Below, one piece after another: positions 1 to 6,596 of a DNA stretch of 15,760 nucleotides. The DNA comes from Bdellovibrio sp. (GTDB lineage Bacteria; Bdellovibrionota; Bdellovibrionia; Bdellovibrionales; Bdellovibrionaceae): NCBI GenBank assembly GCA_017745015.1, contig JAGIAF010000045.1, forward strand, positions 1 through 15,760, given 5' to 3'. Below the pieces are notes generated by a model. The model ran no database searches. It was not told the origin of the DNA and saw only the letters and a list, made by a program, of their open reading frames with translations. Each line of letters starts with the position of its first letter. Positions within the stretch are counted from its first letter, which is position 1. The translations under genes and the position numbers were made by a program.

Positions 1-568
1 CTTGCACCATACCCATAGGAATCTGTGCAGCTTTACAAGCCTCACCCAAAACTTTCGCGGTGATAGGAGAATGCTCGGATACTTTTACGATCACGGCATT
101 ACCCGCAGCAAGGGCCGGAGCCAAACGCTCCGTCACCAGGCGCAAAGACAAGGACCATGACGTGATAATACCGACGATACCTGCGGCTTGAGTTAATACA
201 CCCTCTGGCAAGGGCTGAATCACAGACTTTGCGTTATCACGCAAAATCTGAATTGCGACTTCAACGCTGTTTTTTAGAACAAAACTTTTTGGCAAACCTT
301 GATGAAGAGCTTCTTGATACGCAATCTCGGAAGCCTTCTTTTCGAAATGATCAGCCAAGGCATTCAAGTAGCCTGCACGTTGCTCTAAAGTGACTGGTTC
401 GAAGGCTGCGAACGCTTTTTTGGAAACTTGCAAGGACGTGATCACATCCATCGCGTCCGAATCAGCTACTTGCGCCAATTCGGAATTGTCGAAGGGTGAA
501 TATTTAGAGAAAGTTTTTCCGCTTACGGAAGCGACAAACTCGCCTCCGATAAAATTAAAAAGTTCCAA
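1..568 (-). CDS. Aldehyde dehydrogenase family protein, N-terminal 189 residues (3' end outside window)
   Basis: This is the N-terminal part of an NAD(P)-dependent aldehyde dehydrogenase, a family that oxidises aldehydes to carboxylates in the cytoplasm. Residues 6-13 (FIGGEFVA) and 130-168 (from GIVGIITSWS through LAPALAAGNAVIVKVSE) match the Rossmann-fold start of the family, including the lysine of the KPSE motif (K162). The start is TTG at 568: an in-frame TAG stands just upstream, no ATG or GTG fits, and GAGG sits 5 bases before the TTG. It follows the CheD-CheB gene by 15 bases in the same frame, so it probably belongs to the chemotaxis operon. The family motif PWN, whose Asn forms the oxyanion hole, reads S137-W138-S139 here, so activity is doubtful or altered. 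The catalytic Cys and Glu lie beyond the window. Substrate cannot be inferred. Confidence 0.85.
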   Translation of the reverse strand, partial: MELFNFIGGEFVASVSGKTFSKYSPFDNSELAQVADSDAMDVITSLQVSKKAFAAFEPVTLEQRAGYLNALADHFEKKASEIAYQEALHQGLPKSFVLKNSVEVAIQILRDNAKSVIQPLPEGVLTQAAGIVGIITSWSLSLRLVTERLAPALAAGNAVIVKVSEHSPITAKVLGEACKAAQIPMGMVQ

Positions 569-583
569 ATAAGCCTCGAAGAA

Positions 584-2140
584 CTAGTACAAGTTCTGAT
601 TTCGGTATTGCATCAGGTGCTGAGCCAGCATCTCCGATTTAAGTACCTCATCTGCCACACCAAGTTCAATGGCTTTCTGCGGACCGAAAGGGAACTGAGC
701 TTCATCTGGGTGCTGCACCACGCTGGCGCCACCCATTTTTTGAATATCCGTTAAACCGTCAACGCCATCAGATCCAAATCCACCGAGGAGAATTCCAAAG
801 ACCCCTTTACCAAAGCTGCTTGCCGCAGATTGAAAAAGAACGTTGCTTGAAGGCAATTGCGACGCCACCGGCGCTCCCTTAGCAATCTTAAGCATAGGAC
901 CTTGTGGCCCCGTTGCGATCTTGCCGTGATGTTCAGCTGGAATAAAGTAAACGTGCCCCATACGCAGGAAATCCCCGTCTTTACCCACAACCGGCGTAAC
1001 TTTGCTGTTTTGTTTGAGCTTGCCGATATAAGCCGTCACGAAGTTCGCAACCGTACTGCATGACACCACCACTGGCGGAGTATCCGCAGCTAAGCCCTTA
1101 ATGAATTTTTCCAAGGCATCCGCGCTGCCCGCATTGCCACCAACGACAACGACCTTAAGCTCAGCCGCTTTACGAAGCGGTGTTGAAATCGCTGTACGAG
1201 TCTCAATAATTGGTGGAGCTTCTTTCAGCTTCTTCAATAAGTTTACAGAAGCTGCCGCACGAACTTTATCAACTAACATGCCTGCAAGATCTTTAAGAAC
1301 CGCCGGGTCAAACTGTGAAGGCTTATGTACGAACTCAATCGCACCAAGTTCCAATGACTTCAAAGCCGCGTCCCCTGTGCTTGCCAAAGAAGAAACCATC
1401 ACCACCGGGATCGGATGATGCTTCATAATTTTCTCAAGGAACATTACGCCTGACATCTTTGGCATCTCGATATCCAAAGTCATCACGTCAGGTTTTTTAG
1501 AGAGAATCAATTCGCGAGCTTGATAAGCGTCAGCAGCGGCGCCAACAACTTCAAGTCCACTCTTGGTGAAGATATTCGTGAACAAAGTTCTGACCGTGGC
1601 AGAGTCATCCACCACGAGAACTTTCACGCCCTTCGCGACACTCAACGGTCGGAAACCAGAGACATCCACGGGACGCTCTGAGGAACCACTGTCCTTGGAA
1701 GAGTTATGTAACACATCAAAAGTTGCTGTATTCATTTTAATAGTGCGAGCGGATTCGCCGGCCACATTGCGCTCGAGAACTGGAATCCCCGCAGCTTTCA
1801 ACATAGTTTCCGCGATCTCAATATTTCTTTTACCAATGCCCTCACCTAAGGACGAAACGCTAATAACGTTACCGCCACCATAGATCTTGGCTTGCAGTTT
1901 TGAACGATTCGCCCCCAGGCGCACACACTCTTCGATGAGCATCTCGATAGCAAATGTGCCGTAACGAGTATTCGCTCTTTCGTTGGCCAGACCTTCCGGA
2001 AGAAGATAATGGTTCAATCCACCGATGCGAGTCGTCGGGTCATGAATTGCCACCGCAACGCAAGAGCCTAACAGAGTTGAGATGACAGTTTCTTCTTTAA
2101 ACGCTGCCATCTTTCCAGGGTAAAGATAGTGATTATTCAT
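584..2140 (-). CDS. CheD-CheB fusion: receptor glutamine deamidase + receiver + degenerate methylesterase
   Basis: This 518-residue protein fuses two chemotaxis adaptation proteins. Residues 1-143 are CheD, which deamidates receptor glutamines. The LGSC motif with C27, H44 in GGLNHYLLP and a Thr at 22 fit the CheD active site. A Ser/Gly-rich linker (about 145-168) leads to a CheY-like receiver (172-290) with acidic pair D178-D179, phosphoacceptor D223 in TLDIEMP, S250 and K273. Residues 328-515 have the CheB methylesterase fold. In CheB the GASTGG motif carries the nucleophilic Ser, but here it reads GGNAGS (N336). The TQHM His aligns with S362. Only the Asp of the triad remains (D458 in GFGSDG). 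I infer that the esterase is catalytically dead and that phosphorylation may instead control the CheD half. Its start overlaps the cheW stop by 4 bases (ATGA), implying translational coupling. Domain identities are firm; the loss of activity is inferred. Confidence 0.93.
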   Translation of the reverse strand: MNNHYLYPGKMAAFKEETVISTLLGSCVAVAIHDPTTRIGGLNHYLLPEGLANERANTRYGTFAIEMLIEECVRLGANRSKLQAKIYGGGNVISVSSLGEGIGKRNIEIAETMLKAAGIPVLERNVAGESARTIKMNTATFDVLHNSSKDSGSSERPVDVSGFRPLSVAKGVKVLVVDDSATVRTLFTNIFTKSGLEVVGAAADAYQARELILSKKPDVMTLDIEMPKMSGVMFLEKIMKHHPIPVVMVSSLASTGDAALKSLELGAIEFVHKPSQFDPAVLKDLAGMLVDKVRAAASVNLLKKLKEAPPIIETRTAISTPLRKAAELKVVVVGGNAGSADALEKFIKGLAADTPPVVVSCSTVANFVTAYIGKLKQNSKVTPVVGKDGDFLRMGHVYFIPAEHHGKIATGPQGPMLKIAKGAPVASQLPSSNVLFQSAASSFGKGVFGILLGGFGSDGVDGLTDIQKMGGASVVQHPDEAQFPFGPQKAIELGVADEVLKSEMLAQHLMQYRNQNLY

Positions 2141-2904
2141 GCGGCCACCAATTTTTCCAGATCCAGCACCATCACACTGCGCTGATCCTTAATAAAGAAG
2201 TTACGAATGAAAGGTACCGCAATCATGGCTGGATGAGTTTCCATACTTTGCAGCTCGCGGTCTTTAAGACTTATCAGCTCATCGGTCTCTGTAACCTGCA
2301 GGGAAAATCTAGCCCCTTCAAATTCACAGATCACAAAGTAATGTTGTTTTGCATCCAACTTTTGAAATCCATATTCATTAAGAGAGAAAACCGGTATGGC
2401 CTCTCCTCTAAAAGGAATCACTCCGGCCAAACCTTCGCGCTTTTCAGGCAAAGGGTACAACGGCAAGGTCCCGCTGATTTCGATCACATTCAAAATCGGC
2501 ACGACGAACTCCTGAGTGCCCGTTCTGCAATGTAAAAACAAGGACTCCTTGCTGCTTTGGGCGTGAATCGTAAATTGCGCAGCAAGCTCCACACTGTCTT
2601 TGGCGTCGACCAGCAACGTCTCCAGATATTTACGCAAAAGCTGTAAGACCTTGTGCAAGGATTCTGGCTGGTCTAAAAGATCCATTTTTTCTGTGAAATC
2701 TTCCAACCATTGCGCAAGTCCCGCGAATTCGTTGGATTTTGCATCCACTGTCCAAGATGTGGCTTGCTCTTTGATTTCTGGGCGTAAGCGTTTCATTGTG
2801 GACTCATCCACAAGATCGACGAACTTCTCCACTTCCTTCAGCGTGGCATCCAGAAAGTACTTCTTCAGCTCGGCTGTAAAATCATCACCAAAGAAATCAC
2901 TCAT
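2137..2904 (-). CDS. cheW: CheW-like coupling protein with N-terminal helical extension
   Basis: This 255-residue protein carries a CheW-like domain at about residues 118-255 (SLFLHCRTGTQEFVVPILNV, then LAGVIPFRGEAIPVFSL, then MVLDLEKLV), which couples chemoreceptors to CheA at the inner membrane. Classical CheW is about 150-170 residues. The extra N-terminal 115 or so are charged and look mostly helical, with no family I recognise. An AGGAG 8 bases before the ATG, inside the end of cheA, supports the start. It overlaps cheA upstream and the cheD-cheB gene downstream by 4 bases each (ATGA), so the three are one translationally coupled unit. The helical part may mediate dimerisation or array packing; that is a guess. 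It could also be labelled a CheV-like scaffold, but no receiver domain is present. Confidence 0.88.
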   Translation of the reverse strand: MSDFFGDDFTAELKKYFLDATLKEVEKFVDLVDESTMKRLRPEIKEQATSWTVDAKSNEFAGLAQWLEDFTEKMDLLDQPESLHKVLQLLRKYLETLLVDAKDSVELAAQFTIHAQSSKESLFLHCRTGTQEFVVPILNVIEISGTLPLYPLPEKREGLAGVIPFRGEAIPVFSLNEYGFQKLDAKQHYFVICEFEGARFSLQVTETDELISLKDRELQSMETHPAMIAVPFIRNFFIKDQRSVMVLDLEKLVAA

Positions 2905-4634
2905 GCTGCGATCTCCTGTTTTTCAATCCGAGTCATCAATGCCATGATTTGCTCGGGATCCAAGATATATGTGACTTTTTCATCCGCGAGGATGGAAATG
3001 CCTTTAAAGCCTTTTTGTTGACCGATAATTTTACCAAAACTCTTAATCACTAAATCTGTTTGCGCCTCGATACGATCTACAACCAAGGCGAACATCGCCT
3101 CTTTGGTTTTAATGAAGACTGCAGAAGACGCTTTGACCTTTTCCGCCGATGCATTCACGGATAAATTTAAGATCTCATGATAGTTCAAAAGAGGTACCGT
3201 CAGTCCGCTGAATTGGCAGTAGCGAAGATGGTTCACTGTCGTCACTTGCAAATGATCGCAAGAACTGATGTGAGCTACTGAGGTCAAAGGCACAGCTATT
3301 TGATAATCGCCCCACGTGGCCAACATCGCACTTTCCACCATGATATGTGACTGAGCCGGATAACTCAGGCTAAAGCTTGTGCCTTGTCCTGGCTCCGTCT
3401 GGATAGAAATCTTGCCACCATATTTTTCAACAGTTGTCTGCACCACATCCATGCCGACGCCACGACCGGACATCGTTGTGACTTTATCCTTTGTCGAAAA
3501 TCCTGGTTGAAAAATAAATTTATAGATCTCTTCATTCGGCATATGAGGAATATCTTCCTCTCGAGCCAAACCATTTTGAAGTGCGCGTTGAATGATACGT
3601 TCCCGGTCCAAGCCTTTACCGTCATCACTCATCATCACATGGATGACGCCGTTTTTATCACTAATCTCAAACTTCATTTGACCGATTGACGGCTTCCCCG
3701 CCACCGCTCGCTCAAACTGATCTTCAATCCCATGGTCGATAGAGTTGCGAATGAGATGGACCATGGATTCTGAAATGTCTTTTGCCAAAGATTTATCGAT
3801 CAATAGATCTAAGCCTGTCATTTCAAAGTTCACAGTTTTATTAAGTTCCGTCGCTGTTTGGCGAACCAGTACAGGAAGACCTTGGAAACTCTCTTGAGCT
3901 TTCTCTTTACGGATCACTTGAATTTGATTTTGGAATTGATCACAGATCTTTGTCAGATTGTGCGAGAAATCGGTTTGGCGTCGTTCGAAGAGATCGGGAC
4001 TCATTCTGAAGTTCACCGTCTGATTCATCATCGAGAAGAAATTTTTGAGAACTAAAAGCTCCCCAGATAAACGCAGCATCTCGTTCAACTGCTTCATGGA
4101 AAGCCAGACACCATCGTCATCAGAGCTCGCCACATGGCGCCCCCCCGCACGAGGGGCTTTCTTAAATGACACCGAGCCACCTTCAAACGAAAAACCACCA
4201 TAGCGAGTGATGGTTTCAATCGCCTCTGACAGCTCCTCTGGATAAAGCTCGCGCTTTTCGCGCAAAGCTTCCGCAAGCAACTTCATTAAGCGTGAACTCT
4301 GCAAAAATAAATCAATGCACTCTTTAGTGACGGTGTGATTTTCGCGCTTGATACGATTCAACAGCGCTTCGAATTCATGAGAAAGGGATCCCAACAACTG
4401 ACCACCTGGGACAGCACCCACACTGCCTTTCAGCGTGTGAACTTTTCGGAAGAGCACATTGATGTGCTCCATATCATCGGGAGCTTCTTCAAGCTTCATA
4501 ATCAGGCCATCAAGGCCTTCTAAAATTTCTTGTGATTCTTCAAAAAAAACGCGCGAGACTTCTTCGACTTGTTCAAAGTCGATCACAGCAGATAGATCTA
4601 TCTGTGAATTGTTGTTGTCTTGTTCGTCAGTCAT
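2901..4634 (-). CDS. cheA: Chemotaxis histidine kinase CheA (short form, no P2 domain)
   Basis: CheA is the cytoplasmic kinase that relays receptor signals by phosphorylating CheY and CheB. The domain order is visible. P1/Hpt is about residues 20-125, with phosphorylated H66 in KVHTLKGS. P3 dimerisation is about 175-245. P4 ATPase is about 255-428, with N box HLIRNSIDHG (N297), G1 box DDGKGLD (337-343), F box FIFQPGFST and G2 box GRGVGMDVV (390-398). P5, a CheW-like domain, is about 430-570. At 577 residues it is shorter than E. coli CheA (about 650), because only some 50 residues separate P1 from P3, leaving no room for the P2 domain that binds CheY/CheB. It is the first gene of the operon. 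The Shine-Dalgarno is weak (CAGG) and may lie in a small hairpin at 4638-4663. Confidence 0.95.
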   Translation of the reverse strand: MTDEQDNNNSQIDLSAVIDFEQVEEVSRVFFEESQEILEGLDGLIMKLEEAPDDMEHINVLFRKVHTLKGSVGAVPGGQLLGSLSHEFEALLNRIKRENHTVTKECIDLFLQSSRLMKLLAEALREKRELYPEELSEAIETITRYGGFSFEGGSVSFKKAPRAGGRHVASSDDDGVWLSMKQLNEMLRLSGELLVLKNFFSMMNQTVNFRMSPDLFERRQTDFSHNLTKICDQFQNQIQVIRKEKAQESFQGLPVLVRQTATELNKTVNFEMTGLDLLIDKSLAKDISESMVHLIRNSIDHGIEDQFERAVAGKPSIGQMKFEISDKNGVIHVMMSDDGKGLDRERIIQRALQNGLAREEDIPHMPNEEIYKFIFQPGFSTKDKVTTMSGRGVGMDVVQTTVEKYGGKISIQTEPGQGTSFSLSYPAQSHIMVESAMLATWGDYQIAVPLTSVAHISSCDHLQVTTVNHLRYCQFSGLTVPLLNYHEILNLSVNASAEKVKASSAVFIKTKEAMFALVVDRIEAQTDLVIKSFGKIIGQQKGFKGISILADEKVTYILDPEQIMALMTRIEKQEIAA

Positions 4635-4667
4635 CAGCCTGAATTCCCGCTAAAGTGTTCAGGAAAT

Positions 4668-4694
4668 GTATCGGAATTTCGGACCTTTAAGTTA
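4668..4694 (-). promoter_or_regulatory. Candidate sigma-28 (FliA-type) promoter for the che operon
   Basis: On the minus strand TAAC (4694-4691), a 15-base spacer and TCCGATAC (4675-4668) resemble the sigma-28 consensus TAAA-N15-GCCGATAA, matching 3 of 4 and 6 of 8 positions with exact spacing. Transcription would start near 4661, about 27 bases before the cheA ATG. Motility-sigma control suits a chemotaxis operon. It lies downstream of the terminator at 4738-4793, so the operon need not depend on read-through. Confidence 0.42.
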
Positions 4695-4737
4695 AAACTC
4701 TGGACTATTTAAAAGGACTAGATTTTCGTGATTATTT

Positions 4738-4793
4738 TAGAAAAAGGAAAGGCAGCTCGATGGATCCGTTGCCGGTGCTTATCGAACTGCCTT
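4738..4793 (-). terminator. Intrinsic terminator ending the candidate small RNA
   Basis: The minus strand carries a 13-bp stem (4793-4781 with 4761-4749, one U-G pair), a 19-base loop and then TCCTTTTTCT. On the plus strand the same arms have a C/A mismatch, so the structure favours the minus strand. No protein gene ends here, so it must terminate a noncoding transcript or attenuate a leader. The loop also holds the pseudoknot strand. Confidence 0.65.
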
Positions 4794-4912
4794 GATTTAG
4801 AATTCTTTCGAATCCTAGGCGAAGGTCTTGTACGGCTAAGAAGCCGCCACCTCCGCCTTGGTTATGTCACATATATTAACCATAAGCACCACCCCCTTCC
4901 CTGCCCCAATAG
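4738..4912 (-). ncRNA. Candidate structured, pseudoknotted small RNA (class not recognised)
   Basis: Read on the minus strand, this stretch folds by eye into consecutive helices. (A) TGGTTA/TAACCA, 4882-4877 with 4864-4859. (B) A 9-bp stem, 4857-4849 with 4826-4818 (one G-U), enclosing (C) CGGCT-TCTT-AGCCG, 4846-4833. (D) An 8-bp hairpin with a GAAA tetraloop, 4817-4798, directly abutting B. (E) A 13-bp terminator stem, 4793-4781 with 4761-4749. In addition GGTGCTTAT (4890-4882) is the exact complement of ATAAGCACC (4782-4774), which spans the loop and the last 2 bases of the 5' arm of E, giving an H-type pseudoknot with no gap between the two helices. A G-rich 5' segment (4907-4892) precedes it. 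No protein gene fits here. It could be an independent small RNA or a leader controlling cheA. It lacks the conserved cores of the c-di-GMP riboswitches, 4.5S RNA, RNase P RNA and tmRNA. The 5' end is approximate; a weak -10 (TATCTT, 4925-4920) would start it near 4913. Confidence 0.6.
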
Positions 4913-4980
4913 AAGCATTAAGATAAGAGTACAATAGTCCTAACACACCATTCCACTTTTTCGAGGTCCAGTCGTGCGAA

Positions 4981-5010
4981 TCTCTAAAGAGAACAATTGA
5001 GATCATTGTT
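4981..5010. repeat. Two small inverted repeats upstream of the candidate RNA
   Basis: TCTCT-AA-AGAGA (4981-4992) is followed by AACAAT-N7-ATTGTT (4992-5010). They lie between the terminator of the di-heme oxidoreductase operon and the candidate RNA, about 70-100 bases before its presumed 5' end. They could be operator sites. No regulator can be named. Confidence 0.3.
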
Positions 5011-5019
5011 TCAAAAAGA

Positions 5020-5054
5020 AAAAGGCCCAAATCCTTTAAGAGTTTGGGCCTTTT
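5020..5054 (-). terminator. Strong intrinsic terminator of the barrel-imelysin-di-heme operon
   Basis: The perfect 12-bp inverted repeat AAAAGGCCCAAA (5020-5031) / TTTGGGCCTTTT (5043-5054) has an 11-base loop. On the minus strand it is followed by a T-rich run (TTTTTCTTTTTG counted from the stem's own tail). It starts about 30 bases after the stop codon at 5084. Confidence 0.85.
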
Positions 5055-5083
5055 AAGTTTCTCTGTAATTAAGTCCGTACCAA

Positions 5084-6595
5084 TTAAAGCGAACGGATAA
5101 ATTGAATCAAAGCGGTACGATCTGCTTTTGGCAGGTTCACAAATTTCTTTTTAGAGTATTCCGCTTCCCCACCATGCCACAAAATCGCCTCTTCCAGCGT
5201 GCGTGCACGACCGTCGTGCAAGAAACCTGCGCGAGGGTTGATCGTCTGTGTTTGGCCCATGCCCCACAGCGGACGAGTTTTCCATTGAGAACCCGAAGCA
5301 TCGAAGTCTTGGCGACCGTCTGCCAAACCCTCACCCATGTCATGCAAAAGCATATCAGTGTAAGGATAAATTTTTTGATTCGAAAACGCTTCGATCTTGT
5401 GAGGACCCGTTACGAAACTTGGTTGGTGACAGCTTGTGCAGCTTGTTTGGTGAAACAAGTTAGCTCCGCGGATCACCGTTGGATCTTCAACGTTACGGCG
5501 AGATGGAACCGCCAATGTTTGAGAGTAGAATACAAGGTCGTTAGCCACTTCATCAGAAGCCTCAAGTGCCGGAGCACCTTGCTTGCTGTTCATGTAGCTA
5601 TCGTAAAGTGGAGTGCCAGCGATACTCTCTTTAGGGAAAGCATAGTTTGTCACGCCGATATCACCGCGAAGTGCCCCCAAAGATTGGTGGAACACTGACG
5701 GTGTGTTGTTCTTAAGACCGAAACGGCCCATAGAAACGGGATACGGATCACCGGCCATGGATTTTTCAATATCGAAAACCATGTTCACTTGGCCTTTAAC
5801 ACCTTCATCAGAAAGGTCACGGGCAGCCAAGGCGCGAATGTCTGATTCTTTGATCGCCTCAAGCAATCCCAAGCCGATCATTGGCGTACCGATACGAGGT
5901 CCCATCTTTACATCTTTTTCGTAAAGACGGCTGCGCACTTGGCCAGTAACGGAGTCAAAGTACTCATCGTAAGCACCCGTTACTTTAAAGATCGGTTTAC
6001 GCAATTCAACTTTTTCGCCATCAGCATATGTGAAAGTTGTTTTTTCGTAGCTCATCCAAACTTGCGCTTGGCCTACACCTGGAAGGTCAGGGCGAACTCC
6101 GAAAGAACCGAGGTGGAAAAGTTGATCAGAGAATCCTGGAACTGCAACAGGTGCACCCCAGTTGTTTTCAGCAGTTTTAGGACGTTTGATATCGTCTTCG
6201 ATGCTGATACGAAGAAAGACCGCTTCGTTTTGTTTCAGCGGAACCCACGTTGCACCAATTGGAAATACTGGCAAAGCACCGCGACCATCTTTGGCGTGGC
6301 AGGCATTGCAGTTTGTATTGTTGTAAACGGGACCCAAGCCATGATCAAAACGACCAGCGTCGTCAGAGAAGTTACGCTCAAAAAGCGCATCACCTGCCAT
6401 GTGTCTTTGAATCTGTGCTTCAGTCAAATTTTGAGCAGGATTTCGGAAAGCCTGGATCGACTCTCCTTTGAAAAAAACTGTGGTATCTCCGCCGGATTTA
6501 ACCGCCGTGATGTAATCCATATCAATCGCAGGAGCCGCTACTGCAGCTCCGCCAAGAAACAAGTTCGCAATCAAAAGAAGAGTCGAAATTTTCAT
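5084..6595 (-). CDS. Periplasmic di-heme c-type oxidoreductase (DUF1111 / COG3488 family)
   Basis: This 503-residue protein is exported (signal peptide about residues 1-20, cleavage near AVA-AP) and has two covalent c-heme sites, CNACH at 96-100 and CTSCH at 386-390. The C-terminal block from FLHDGRARTLEEAILWHGGE (458 onward) is typical of di-heme peroxidase-like proteins of the family often called 'thiol oxidoreductase'. Its true substrate is not settled. It starts one base after the imelysin stop (TAA-T-ATG) with no clear Shine-Dalgarno, so it is probably translated by coupling. Members of this family often sit beside imelysin genes, and a role in periplasmic redox handling of iron during uptake is the usual inference. 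A strong terminator follows. Family assignment is secure; function is inferred. Confidence 0.9.
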   Translation of the reverse strand: MKISTLLLIANLFLGGAAVAAPAIDMDYITAVKSGGDTTVFFKGESIQAFRNPAQNLTEAQIQRHMAGDALFERNFSDDAGRFDHGLGPVYNNTNCNACHAKDGRGALPVFPIGATWVPLKQNEAVFLRISIEDDIKRPKTAENNWGAPVAVPGFSDQLFHLGSFGVRPDLPGVGQAQVWMSYEKTTFTYADGEKVELRKPIFKVTGAYDEYFDSVTGQVRSRLYEKDVKMGPRIGTPMIGLGLLEAIKESDIRALAARDLSDEGVKGQVNMVFDIEKSMAGDPYPVSMGRFGLKNNTPSVFHQSLGALRGDIGVTNYAFPKESIAGTPLYDSYMNSKQGAPALEASDEVANDLVFYSQTLAVPSRRNVEDPTVIRGANLFHQTSCTSCHQPSFVTGPHKIEAFSNQKIYPYTDMLLHDMGEGLADGRQDFDASGSQWKTRPLWGMGQTQTINPRAGFLHDGRARTLEEAILWHGGEAEYSKKKFVNLPKADRTALIQFIRSL

Positions 6596-6596
6596 A

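Noticed and set aside
4738..4912. A c-di-GMP riboswitch of the GEMM type, as in the abundant merRNA known from Bdellovibrio
   Set aside because: The GAAA-capped hairpin is suggestive, but the conserved core with its CGCAAAGC-like joining region and receptor is absent, and the helix order differs.
4738..4912. 4.5S RNA, RNase P RNA, tmRNA or a hammerhead ribozyme
   Set aside because: None of the invariant elements (GGAAG/AGCAG signal-recognition loop, RNase P core, tRNA-like end, CUGAUGA...GAAA core) is found in this stretch.
4836..5030. Minus-strand 64-codon frame, and a plus-strand 69-codon frame at 4728-4937
   Set aside because: The first begins inside the operon terminator and ends inside an RNA helix. 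The second runs across the RNA hairpins. Neither has a ribosome site or a protein-like composition.
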